From Campylobacter lari (GTDB lineage Bacteria > Campylobacterota > Campylobacteria > Campylobacterales > Campylobacteraceae), in assembly GCF_001017575.1 (NCBI RefSeq), contig NZ_CP011372.1, forward strand, positions 1,054,001 to 1,118,000: 64,000 nucleotides of DNA. Direction: 5' to 3'. Within the stretch, counting starts at the first letter, position 1, and every line of letters starts with the position of its first letter. A program made the translations under genes and the position numbers. The notes under the pieces were generated by a model. It was not told the origin of the DNA, made no database searches, and saw only the letters and a list, made by a program, of their open reading frames with translations. Below are positions 8,857-16,856 of this stretch, piece by piece.

Positions 8857-9402
8857 TTACTCTCCTTTTTCTCTGTATTCATATTTATGAGAATGAAAAA
8901 TTTTATTTTTTATAAATTTAAAGCCCATTTTTTCATAAAGCATTTTTGCATTTATATTTTCATCTTCTACGATTAATGAAAGCTTTTTGCCATTATCCAA
9001 AGCTTCATTGAAAGCATATTCAATCAATTTCTTAGCAATACCTTTTCCTCTTGCTTTTTCATCCACACAAATACTGTCTAAATAAAATTCATCTTCGCAT
9101 TCTTTTAAAACCTTTTCATTAATTCCTAAAAATTCTAAATGTTCATTTAAAGGCTTATCTAGCTCATCTGCCAAAGCTCCATCATAAAAACAAATTGCGC
9201 CTAAAATTTCCTCATTTTCCTCATATACACACACATTTTCATAACTCAAACGATTGTTCTCTTGGATAAAAAAATTCTCCAAAACCTCTATGGCTTTTTG
9301 ATACTCATCATAACCACTAAGTTTATAAATAAAATGATCCATTGCCAAGGCAAGCAATTGTATGCATTTTTTAGCGTCACCTTTCCTAGCTTTTCTAATC
9401 AC
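8857..9402 (-). CDS. GNAT family N-acetyltransferase
   Basis: The 181-residue protein has the acetyl-CoA pyrophosphate-binding signature ARGKGIAKKLIEYAF around residues 117-131 and the downstream MLYEKMGFKF segment typical of GCN5-related acetyltransferases. The substrate is unknown. A GTG start is chosen because a GGAG ribosome binding site sits about eight bases upstream and no ATG fits near the N-terminal beta strand. It leads the copZ-copA transcript without a gap, yet nothing in its sequence suggests a copper role. Confidence 0.85.
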   Translation of the reverse strand: MIRKARKGDAKKCIQLLALAMDHFIYKLSGYDEYQKAIEVLENFFIQENNRLSYENVCVYEENEEILGAICFYDGALADELDKPLNEHLEFLGINEKVLKECEDEFYLDSICVDEKARGKGIAKKLIEYAFNEALDNGKKLSLIVEDENINAKMLYEKMGFKFIKNKIFHSHKYEYREKGE

Positions 9403-9482
9403 TCTTTTACTCCTTTAAAATCAAATTTAGACTTCTTAGTTTATACTTTTAACTTTAAAACAATATAAGAAAGAGAGAATTT

Positions 9483-10190
9483 ATGGGAAGAGCGTTTGAA
9501 TATCGCAGAGCCTCTAAAGAAGCAAGATGGGATAAAATGAGCAAACTTTTTCCAAAACTTGCAAAGGCTATACAAGTAGCAGCAAAAGAAGGCGGAGCTG
9601 ATCCTGACATGAATCCAAAGCTTCGCAGTGCCATAGCTACTGCAAAAGCTAACAATATGCCAAAAGATAATATTGACGCAGCTATTAAAAGAGCAAGTGG
9701 AAAAGATAGCGCTGATATTAAAAATATCCACTATGAAGGAAAAGCAGCACATGGAGCTTTAATCATTGTTGAGTGCATGAGCGACAATCCTACACGTACA
9801 GTAGCAAATGTAAAAGCTATTTTTAGCAAAAATGGTGGAGAAATTTTACAAAATGGCTCTTTGACTTTTATGTTTTCACATAAAGCTGTTTTTCATCTTG
9901 AAAAATATGATGGAGATTTAGAAGAACTTGAGCTTGAACTCATTGATGCAGGGCTTGAAGAACTTGAGCAAAATGAAGAAGAATTACTAATTATAGGTGA
10001 TTACACTGCCTTTGGAGAACTTAGCAATGCCATAGAAAAAAAAGGTTTAGTGCTTAAAAAAGCAGGACTTGAATACCTTGCTAACAATCCTGTAAGTTTT
10101 AGTGAAGAACAACTTCTTGATATTGAAAAATTGCTTGATAAATTAGAAGATGATGATGATGTGCAAGCAGTTTATACCAACATAGAATAG
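9483..10190 (+). CDS. YebC/PmpR family DNA-binding protein
   Basis: The 235-residue protein shows the YebC/TACO1 family N-terminus ([19 protein letters not shown]), then [20 protein letters not shown] and [17 protein letters not shown], and an acidic C-terminal domain. Family members act as transcription regulators or help translation of difficult peptide stretches such as polyproline. The gene is divergent from the GNAT gene, with the 80-base intergenic region holding both promoters, and is followed nine bases later by the cyclophilin gene, so these two probably form an operon. Confidence 0.92.
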   Translation: MGRAFEYRRASKEARWDKMSKLFPKLAKAIQVAAKEGGADPDMNPKLRSAIATAKANNMPKDNIDAAIKRASGKDSADIKNIHYEGKAAHGALIIVECMSDNPTRTVANVKAIFSKNGGEILQNGSLTFMFSHKAVFHLEKYDGDLEELELELIDAGLEELEQNEEELLIIGDYTAFGELSNAIEKKGLVLKKAGLEYLANNPVSFSEEQLLDIEKLLDKLEDDDDVQAVYTNIE

Positions 10191-10199
10191 GAGCAAAAA

Positions 10200-10682
10200 A
10201 TGCTTAAAAAAATCGACACAAAAGATGCAAAAAAATACAATTTTGCTATTATTAGCACCGAAAAAGGTGATATGAAACTAGAATTATTTCCTGATGAAGC
10301 ACCACAAACTGTATGCAACTTCGCCAACCTAGCTAATGATGGTTTTTACAACGAACTTGTTTTTCACCGTGTGATTCCAAATTTTGTAATACAAGGTGGT
10401 TGCCCTTATGGTATAGGTTCAGGTGGTCCTGGTTATGAGATAGAGTGCGAATGCGACGATCAAAAACACAAACACTTAAGAGGTAGCTTATCTATGGCTC
10501 ATGCTGGTAGAGATACAGGTGGATCACAATTTTTTATTTGTCATAGCCCACAACCTCATTTGGATGGAGTACATACTATCTTTGGACAAATCAATCCTGA
10601 AGACAAAGAAAGTTTAGAAGTACTAGATAGCATTAGAGCAGGAGATAAAATCAAAACTATCCAAATTTTAGAAAAACTTTAA
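10200..10682 (+). CDS. ppi: Cyclophilin-type peptidyl-prolyl cis-trans isomerase
   Basis: This 160-residue single-domain cyclophilin catalyses proline isomerisation during protein folding. The catalytic [13 protein letters not shown] motif lies near residues 59-71, with [23 protein letters not shown] later forming the rest of the active site. No signal peptide is visible, so it is probably cytoplasmic. It lies ten bases after the YebC-family gene and shares its direction. The insert [10 protein letters not shown] between active-site elements is cysteine- and histidine-rich and resembles a surface loop seen in related bacterial enzymes. Confidence 0.93.
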   Translation: MLKKIDTKDAKKYNFAIISTEKGDMKLELFPDEAPQTVCNFANLANDGFYNELVFHRVIPNFVIQGGCPYGIGSGGPGYEIECECDDQKHKHLRGSLSMAHAGRDTGGSQFFICHSPQPHLDGVHTIFGQINPEDKESLEVLDSIRAGDKIKTIQILEKL

Positions 10683-10688
10683 TTTTAC

Positions 10689-10725
10689 ATCTCCTTAAAA
10701 TTGTGCTATGATTTTTTAAGGAGAT
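10689..10725 (+). repeat. Inverted repeat spanning a ribosome binding site
   Basis: ATCTCCTTAAAA (10689-10700) and TTTTAAGGAGAT (10714-10725) form a perfect 12-base inverted repeat. The right arm contains the AAGGAG ribosome binding site for the ATG at 10731. The loop includes a possible minus-10 hexamer, TATGAT at 10706-10711. It may terminate the ppi transcript, regulate the next gene as DNA, or mask its ribosome binding site in read-through RNA. Confidence 0.5.
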
Positions 10726-10730
10726 TAACT

Positions 10731-11159
10731 ATGCATTTTATTTTTATTTGTATTCATCTTATTTGTGCTATATTTTTTATAGCTTATGTGTTTTTTGATG
10801 TATGTGTTTATCGCTTTGCTTATAAACACCAAAGCAAAGAAGATTGCGATAAAATAAAAAAAGCCTATACTAAATCAAGCATTGTTATCTTTGCTAGTAT
10901 TTTTATCTTGCTTTTATTGAGTGGATTTTATCTTTTAAGCTTTTATGAGTTTAACTCTTTTTGGGATTTTTTTGCAAGCAATTTTGGCATATTTTTATTT
11001 ATCAAACTTTTATTATTAATAACAATGCTAGTTTTGACTTTTTACTCTTTATTTTTTATAAAAGTTTTAAAAAGAAAAGACCCTTTAAAATCTCACTTGA
11101 TTGCATTGATTTTATGTATTTTAATAGTCATTTGTGCAAAAGCCATGTTATATTTTTAA
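10731..11159 (+). CDS. Small CopD-like integral membrane protein
   Basis: The product has 142 residues and four hydrophobic segments (roughly residues 3-22, 46-68, 85-108 and 121-141). The layout and a histidine in the first helix (FICIHLICAIFF) recall the CopD/YphA-like copper-resistance membrane fold, but identity is too weak to assign copper transport. The start at 10731 is preferred over an upstream TTG at 10701 because AAGGAG lies eight bases before it. It sits between the cyclophilin and dedA genes in the same direction, as a membrane protein gene does in C. jejuni. Confidence 0.7.
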   Translation: MHFIFICIHLICAIFFIAYVFFDVCVYRFAYKHQSKEDCDKIKKAYTKSSIVIFASIFILLLLSGFYLLSFYEFNSFWDFFASNFGIFLFIKLLLLITMLVLTFYSLFFIKVLKRKDPLKSHLIALILCILIVICAKAMLYF

Positions 11160-11208
11160 AACATTAAAACTAAACTTATATCATTAGCTTAAAAAATAAA
11201 GGTTATTT

Positions 11209-11820
11209 ATGCTTAGTGATATTATAGATTTTTTACTTACACTTGCAAAAGATTGGGGTTATTGGGGGATTATTTTTCTTATGTTTATAGAAAGTTCCTT
11301 TTTTCCCTTTCCTAGCGAAGTAGTGATGATACCTGCTGGGTATTTAGCCCATCAAAACGAATTCAACTTTTGGCTATGCCTGCTTTGTGGGACTTTTGGA
11401 GCTCTTTTAGGAGCTTTGCTTAATTATTATTTATGTTATTTCTTAGGACGGGAAGTTCTTTTGAAAATATGCAAATATTTTGGAGTTAATGAAGCAAAAT
11501 TTGCTCAATTTGAAGCCTTTTTTAATAAACATGGTGAAATATCCACCTTTAGTGGTAGATTAATCCCTGGTTTACGTCAATACATTTCTTTACCTGCTGG
11601 ACTTGCAAGAATGAATTTGAAAAAGTTTATATTTTATACTAGTTTGGGGGCTGGAATTTGGTGTTTAATTTTGCTTATATTAGGTTATATTTTAGGTAAA
11701 AATGAAGATCTAATCAAAGAATATCTGCATTTTGTTATTATAGCTTGTATTATTTTTACCACTATGATTGTAGTTATTTATATCTATATCCAAAAAAGGA
11801 AAAATCATGCTTCAAACTAA
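11209..11820 (+). CDS. DedA family membrane protein
   Basis: This 203-residue DedA/VTT-domain protein belongs to a family implicated in undecaprenyl-phosphate or phospholipid flipping and proton-driven homeostasis. The FIESSFFPFPSEVVMIPAGY element near residues 25-44 and the FSGRLIPGLRQYISLPAG element near 115-132 are the two conserved re-entrant regions, with the essential glutamate and arginine present. About five membrane segments are visible. Its last 14 bases overlap the start of the following DUF2920 gene, so the two are cotranscribed. Confidence 0.93.
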   Translation: MLSDIIDFLLTLAKDWGYWGIIFLMFIESSFFPFPSEVVMIPAGYLAHQNEFNFWLCLLCGTFGALLGALLNYYLCYFLGREVLLKICKYFGVNEAKFAQFEAFFNKHGEISTFSGRLIPGLRQYISLPAGLARMNLKKFIFYTSLGAGIWCLILLILGYILGKNEDLIKEYLHFVIIACIIFTTMIVVIYIYIQKRKNHASN

Positions 11821-13034
11821 ATTTTTCCAAATTCCATCTTTTGATGATATAGAACTTAACACACAAAGACAATCTTTATTGGATTTTAGAATTGATTATG
11901 ATGATGAAAAAGAAATCGAAGCTATTGTATTTCTTTTACCTGGCTTAGGAGGTGATATCAATGATGCATACCAAAATAAACTTATTTATAGAGTTTTAGA
12001 AAATCATAATGTAATTTGCTTAAGCGTAGATTATTTTTGCATACAATGTAGACCACAAAATGGCGCCAAATTAATATTAGATAACTTTGATCAAAACATT
12101 ATTGCTTCTATTTGTAGTACTTATAATATCAATATTCAAAATAAAACATTCAAAGGTATTCATGAAATTGCATTGTTTTTAAATAGTGAAATAGAAAAAC
12201 TAAAACAACTCCATATCATTCCAAAAGATGAAATTATTAATCTCAGCATTACATTTGAACCAACAAAAAATGAATATCAAAATTTTGGTATCATGCAAGC
12301 ACTTGATTGCTTGCAAGCTTTGGCTTTTACTAAAAATATTTTTTTTAATAACAAAGTTACTACACAGTTGCCAGTTGTACTAGTTGGTACTTCTCACGGC
12401 GGATATGTATCACATCTAATGGCAAAATTAATGCCGTGGGAAATTGATGGGGTTATAGATAATTCATCTTATGCTAAAGTTTTTCTACCTTTAGTTGGCT
12501 TTACAAAAGAACTTGATTTTATAAATTTCTATGAAACTTCTTTATTGGATAACAATTACCAACACTTAAAGTTTAATGCTTTTACAAAAACGCATTTTAC
12601 AAGTAATCCTAACTCACCCTATTATTTTTCAAAAGCCTTTAGAAGAATACGTAAACATTTTAGACGAAGAGCATTTACAAATTCAAGCACAATTTCCAAA
12701 AACCATTTATAGATCTTATCATAGTATACAAGATTTGAGATTTGCTCCGCCTGAAGATAAAATTCAACTTTACAAAACACTAAAAAAACTTGGCTTTGAC
12801 GCTGACTTAACAATAATCGAAAAAGAAAGTCAAGTTGATGGAAAATTTATAAAAAATCTTGAACATGGTATGGGTATGTCCTTAAAAATGCTAATCAATA
12901 AAGAACTGCCAATAATATTAGAAAAAATCTCCAAGCAAAAGAAAAAAACAGTAGTTAAAAAAATTACCTATCCAAGTGAAAATTTACTTTATACTTTTTC
13001 AAAAAGTGAAAATGATTTTCCGCAGTTTTTTTAG
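11807..13034 (+). pseudogene. DUF2920 alpha/beta hydrolase, frameshifted
   Basis: A reading frame from 11807 runs to 12712 and the matching C-terminal half continues in another frame to 13034. The whole span is 1228 bases, one more than a multiple of three, so a one-base insertion near 12625-12645 explains the split. Part one has an oxyanion-like LPGLGGDIND and a nucleophile elbow GTSHGG. Part two has YRSYHSIQDLRF and ESQVDGKFIKNLEHGMGMSL, which closes the hydrolase fold. DUF2920 proteins in Campylobacter occur mainly in flagellin-glycosylation loci; this copy is apart from one. No poly-G tract is present, so ordinary phase variation is unlikely, but a sequencing error is possible. Confidence 0.8.
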
Positions 13035-13107
13035 ATTATCATTAATTTTATAATATTTTATATTTAAAATTTGATAAAATCCTATAAATTATTTCAAAGA
13101 AAATACT

Positions 13108-13884
13108 ATGGAAAAACCATCAATTCAAAATTTAACGGATTTTTTAATCGAATACATTAGTGTTTTTCTAAGTGCTGGAACTTACACAGCAAGAGTGGCA
13201 AAGTGCGTTGGAAGAATAGCTAATGCATATGGTTATGAGATTAATATGAATTTTTTCTTTCACCATACCACACTAAATATTTTTGACAAAAGTGATAATT
13301 CCATACAAAGAACCTATATCATACCTAATAAGCACAATCATATTAATTTTAAACTGATTTTAGAACTAAGTGCGTTAAGTTGGCAAATTCATGATCATAA
13401 ATACAACTTAGAAGAAGCTAAATTTTCTCTTTTAAAACTCAAACAAAGCACAAAAAATCCTTTTTTAGCTAATTTATTTTTAGTTTCAGTGGCAAACTCA
13501 GCATTTTGCAAGCTATTTGGAGGGGATTTTTACGGCTGTTTATTTGTATTTTTGGCTACTTTAGTAGGTTTTAGCCTGAGAGTTTTACTTACTAGAATAA
13601 AAATTGATTTAAGAATTCAATACATTATTTGTTCTTTTTTATCCTCTTTTATTGTATTTTTTGGGGTAGATTTAAAACTCGTGCAAGAAGCTAATGTTGC
13701 TTTGGGTTCTAGTATATTGTATTTAATTCCTGGGGTTTATTTTATAAACTCCGTTATAGACATTTTAAAAGATCATATACTCATGGGACTTAGTCGCATT
13801 ATAAGTGTGGCGATATTGGTGTGTTGTATTGCCATTGGAATTTATACTACTCTTAGTATTAGTGATTTTGGGATTTTAAGATGA
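13108..13884 (+). CDS. Threonine/serine exporter, ThrE N-terminal type subunit
   Basis: This 258-residue DUF1212/ThrE protein has a soluble N-terminal part of about 115 residues with the family-like YISVFLSAGTYTARVAKCVGRIANAYGYE, then five membrane segments. In other bacteria ThrE-type proteins export small amino acids. Here the transporter is split into two genes, and this is the larger half. Its stop region overlaps the ATG of the second half by four bases, supporting a two-subunit exporter translated together. The gene starts 73 bases after the broken DUF2920 gene, with AT-rich promoter-like sequence in between. Confidence 0.87.
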   Translation: MEKPSIQNLTDFLIEYISVFLSAGTYTARVAKCVGRIANAYGYEINMNFFFHHTTLNIFDKSDNSIQRTYIIPNKHNHINFKLILELSALSWQIHDHKYNLEEAKFSLLKLKQSTKNPFLANLFLVSVANSAFCKLFGGDFYGCLFVFLATLVGFSLRVLLTRIKIDLRIQYIICSFLSSFIVFFGVDLKLVQEANVALGSSILYLIPGVYFINSVIDILKDHILMGLSRIISVAILVCCIAIGIYTTLSISDFGILR

Positions 13885-14399
13885 TTGATTATTCTTCTAT
13901 ACTTTGGGATATGTTTTTTGCAGCTTTAACAGGTTTTGGCTTTGCTTATGTGTGTAATCCGCCCTTTAAAACACTCATACTCTCAGCCATATTAGCCGCT
14001 ATAGCTCATGGCATACGCTTTACTTTGATGGGGTATTTTGGCTTTCAAACCTTGGCTATTGCAACCTTTATAGCTTCTTTTAGCATAGGCTGTCTTGGTT
14101 TGTTTTTAGCTAAGATCTTTAAAACACCTGCTGAAATCATAGCTTTTCCCGCTCTCATTCCTATGATACCTGGAATTTATGCCTATAAAGCAATTTTATA
14201 TCTTATTTCATTTATACGTTCAGAAGATATCAACGAAAAGACTAATTTCTTAATTCAGTTTTTTGATTATTTTTTTACAACGCTTTCAGTAACATTAGCC
14301 TTAGCAGTAGGAGTAAGTGTGACTTTGCTTTTGTTTTTTGAACAAAGTTTTATGATGACAAGAAGTATTAAAAAAAGTAAAAATCACGACCAAAATTAA
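13881..14399 (+). CDS. Threonine/serine exporter, ThrE C-terminal type subunit (DUF3815)
   Basis: The 172-residue protein has about five membrane segments and the family signature FPALIPMIPGIYAYKAI near residues 92-108. It corresponds to the C-terminal half of one-piece ThrE exporters and follows the first half with a four-base overlap. The last bases of the gene overlap the end of argS on the other strand by four bases, and the shared terminator hairpin lies inside the final codons. Confidence 0.87.
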   Translation: MIDYSSILWDMFFAALTGFGFAYVCNPPFKTLILSAILAAIAHGIRFTLMGYFGFQTLAIATFIASFSIGCLGLFLAKIFKTPAEIIAFPALIPMIPGIYAYKAILYLISFIRSEDINEKTNFLIQFFDYFFTTLSVTLALAVGVSVTLLLFFEQSFMMTRSIKKSKNHDQN

Positions 14400-14407
14400 T
14401 CGTGATT
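14382..14407. terminator. Hairpin embedded in convergent gene ends
   Basis: AATCACGA (14382-14389) and TCGTGATT (14400-14407) form an 8-base stem covering the final codons of both the ThrE subunit gene and argS. On the minus strand the stem is followed by a T-run, so it probably stops argS transcripts. Confidence 0.6.
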
Positions 14408-15991
14408 CATTTTATTTTTTGCTTCTATTCCCATAAGTGCAAAAGCTGTTTTAATACTTAAAGCACATATGGCAAAAAGTTTTAAAAGCTCATCTTCATT
14501 ATCTGAGCCAACTACTTTATTTTCATTATAAAATTTATGAAATAAAGAAGCTAAATTTTTTAAATAATCAGGAATTTTTTGCAAGGCTCTTGACTCAAAT
14601 GCGTCATTAAGCACTGCTTTTAAATTTAAGCTTTCGAATAAAAGATTCATGCCATCTTCATTTAAACTCTCAAATTTAGCATGCATAATATCATTTACAC
14701 TTTTACCCGCTTTAGCAAATACTTGATGAATTCTCGCATGAGCATAATTAATATAATACACAGGATTAGAGCTATCTTCTTTTTTAAACTCATCTACATC
14801 AAATTCCAAATGTGTATCACATTTTTTACTAATAAAAATATATCTTAGCACATCACTACCAAGCTCTTCTAAAACATCACCCATTAAGATGAAATTTCCT
14901 GCTCTTTTGCTCATTTTATAAGGCTCGCCATTTTTTAATAATGAAACCATTTGCGCTAGAATAATTTCAAGATTTTGACTATCATGACCTAAAAATTCCA
15001 TAGCAGCTTTCATTCTAGCTATATAGCCATGATGATCAGCTCCCCATATATTAATACACTTATCATAACCACGGCTCATTTTATCTTTATGATAAACTAT
15101 ATCAGCAGCTAGATAAGTTCCTTTTCCATCATCTTTGATAATCACACGATCTTTTTCATCACCTTTAGCACTTGATGCAAGCCATATTTTACCATCTTGT
15201 TCATAAGTACCACCATGCTCTTTTAAAGCTTTTAAGGTATTTTCTAATTCATTATAATAACTTGTTTCACTCACATAAGCATCAATAAATATCTTAGCAT
15301 CGGCCAAATTTTTCTTGATAATTTTAAGCATTTTATCCTTAGCCCAAAGTGCTAATTGCGGAATGTTTTCTTCTGCAAAGAAACCTTTTTCAAATTCAAT
15401 AAAAGCTTCTTTTGCTACATCTATGATATATTCGCCTTTATAATACTCATCAGGATATTGAACTTGCTCATTCAAACAATGCTCTTTTACTGCAAGTAAT
15501 ATAGAAAGACCTAAAAGATAAATTTGATTTCCCGCATCATTAACATAATATTCTGTATCAAATTTATATCCTAAATGTCTAGCAACTCTAGTTAAGGTAT
15601 CACCAAAAATAGCACCTCTAGCATGTCCTATATGCAAAGGTCCTGTTGGATTGGCACTAACATACTCTAGTAAAAAACTTTCGTTTTTTGCCTCATCTTT
15701 TGCAAAATTCTCACTATCGCTCAAAGCTTGTGTAGTTAAAGAATTTAAAAAAGCTCTTGAAAGCTTAAAATTTACATAACCATTTAAAGCTTCTACGCTT
15801 TCAAAACAATCACAATCTTTTAACTTAGCAACAATATCATTAGCAATTACCATAGGGTTTTGCTTTAATTCTTTAGCCAAAGAAAAAGCCAAAGGTGTAG
15901 CAAAGTGGGCTAGATTTTTATTCTTAGGATTTTCTAAGATAAAATCTCTTCCTAGTTTTTCTTTAATTTCTTTATAAACTAAAGTTTTCAA
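14396..15991 (-). CDS. argS: Arginyl-tRNA synthetase
   Basis: This class I synthetase charges tRNA-Arg. The HIGH-like motif is HIGHARGAI around residues 117-125, preceded by the family-typical SANPTGPLH. The KMSKS-like motif appears as KMSKRAGNF near residues 358-366, and the anticodon-binding DALR-type domain fills the C-terminus. At 531 residues it matches epsilonproteobacterial ArgS length. It heads away from a tatA-gmk cluster and lies nine bases after tatA on the minus strand, so it is probably the last gene of that transcript. Confidence 0.96.
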   Translation of the reverse strand: MKTLVYKEIKEKLGRDFILENPKNKNLAHFATPLAFSLAKELKQNPMVIANDIVAKLKDCDCFESVEALNGYVNFKLSRAFLNSLTTQALSDSENFAKDEAKNESFLLEYVSANPTGPLHIGHARGAIFGDTLTRVARHLGYKFDTEYYVNDAGNQIYLLGLSILLAVKEHCLNEQVQYPDEYYKGEYIIDVAKEAFIEFEKGFFAEENIPQLALWAKDKMLKIIKKNLADAKIFIDAYVSETSYYNELENTLKALKEHGGTYEQDGKIWLASSAKGDEKDRVIIKDDGKGTYLAADIVYHKDKMSRGYDKCINIWGADHHGYIARMKAAMEFLGHDSQNLEIILAQMVSLLKNGEPYKMSKRAGNFILMGDVLEELGSDVLRYIFISKKCDTHLEFDVDEFKKEDSSNPVYYINYAHARIHQVFAKAGKSVNDIMHAKFESLNEDGMNLLFESLNLKAVLNDAFESRALQKIPDYLKNLASLFHKFYNENKVVGSDNEDELLKLFAICALSIKTAFALMGIEAKNKMNHD

Positions 15992-16000
15992 TGTTTTACC

Positions 16001-16240
16001 TTAAGCTTTTTTTACTTCTTCATTGTTTTCTTTTACAAGCACATCTTTTTCATTGATTTTTTCAATTTTTTGTGCATCTTCTTGAACAATTTTTTTATCA
16101 TCTTCTGTGTTCATTTCATCTTTAAAAGTTTTAATACCTTTTCCTAAGCCTTTAGCAAGCTCTGGAATTTTTTTTGCACCAAAAAGTAACACCACAATAA
16201 GTAATATAATCAACCATTGAGTTCCGCTTGGCATATGCAT
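16001..16240 (-). CDS. tatA: Sec-independent protein translocase subunit TatA
   Basis: This 79-residue TatA has one N-terminal membrane helix (about residues 8-21), the hinge [20 protein letters not shown] and a charged cytoplasmic tail. It forms the pore-like part of the Tat system that exports folded cofactor proteins. Likely clients encoded in this window are MsrP, the spermidine-dehydrogenase-like protein and the Rieske protein PetA. The start at 16240 has AAGGAG six bases upstream. tatB and tatC are not nearby. Confidence 0.94.
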   Translation of the reverse strand: MHMPSGTQWLIILLIVVLLFGAKKIPELAKGLGKGIKTFKDEMNTEDDKKIVQEDAQKIEKINEKDVLVKENNEEVKKA

Positions 16241-16241
16241 T

Positions 16242-16856
16242 TTATTCTCCTTTATTCCATTGAATTTGAATTTGTTTTAAATCATGTTTTGTACTTTTTA
16301 ATTTTGAAGCTTCAAAAACTGCTTCTAACTCCCTATAGCTTTTTTCAAGATCATCATTTATGATTAAAAAATCATATCGATCCAAATAAGCCATTTCATC
16401 GCTAGCATTTTCTAATCTTTTGCTAATATCTTCTATTTTATCAGTATTTCGCTTAAGCAATCTTTTTTCAAGTTCTTTTTTATTTTTGGTTGTAATAAAG
16501 ACAGAAGTAATATATTCAGGCATTTTTTCTTTAGCTATACAAAAACCTTGCACATCAATATCAAAAACAACACTTTTACCCTCTTGCAATGCTTTTTTTA
16601 CGGGGATTAACGAAGTGCCATAATAATTTTTATGCACCAAAGCCCATTCTAAAAAATCGCCTTTTTCTATACCTTGTTTAAATTCTTCTTCACTGATAAA
16701 AAAATAATCTACTCCATTTTTTTCATTTTCTCTAGGAGCTCTTGTTGTACTTGAAATAGAAAAATAAATATTATCTTTTTCTTTAAAAAGCCTTTGAAGC
16801 AAGGTACTCTTCCCTGCTCCACTTGGTCCTGAGATAATTAAAATTTGACCACTCAA
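16242..16856 (-). CDS. gmk: Guanylate kinase
   Basis: This 204-residue enzyme phosphorylates GMP to GDP. The P-loop [13 protein letters not shown] is at residues 8-20, followed by the GMP-binding [20 protein letters not shown] region. Length and motifs are complete. The start codon overlaps the stop of the upstream acidic repeat protein gene by about three to four bases, and tatA follows within one base, so gmk sits in the middle of a tightly packed minus-strand operon. Confidence 0.95.
   Translation of the reverse strand: MSGQILIISGPSGAGKSTLLQRLFKEKDNIYFSISSTTRAPRENEKNGVDYFFISEEEFKQGIEKGDFLEWALVHKNYYGTSLIPVKKALQEGKSVVFDIDVQGFCIAKEKMPEYITSVFITTKNKKELEKRLLKRNTDKIEDISKRLENASDEMAYLDRYDFLIINDDLEKSYRELEAVFEASKLKSTKHDLKQIQIQWNKGE

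Noticed and set aside
12600-12660. Phase-variable homopolymer in the DUF2920 gene
   Set aside because: No poly-G or poly-C tract as used by Campylobacter; only short T and A runs.
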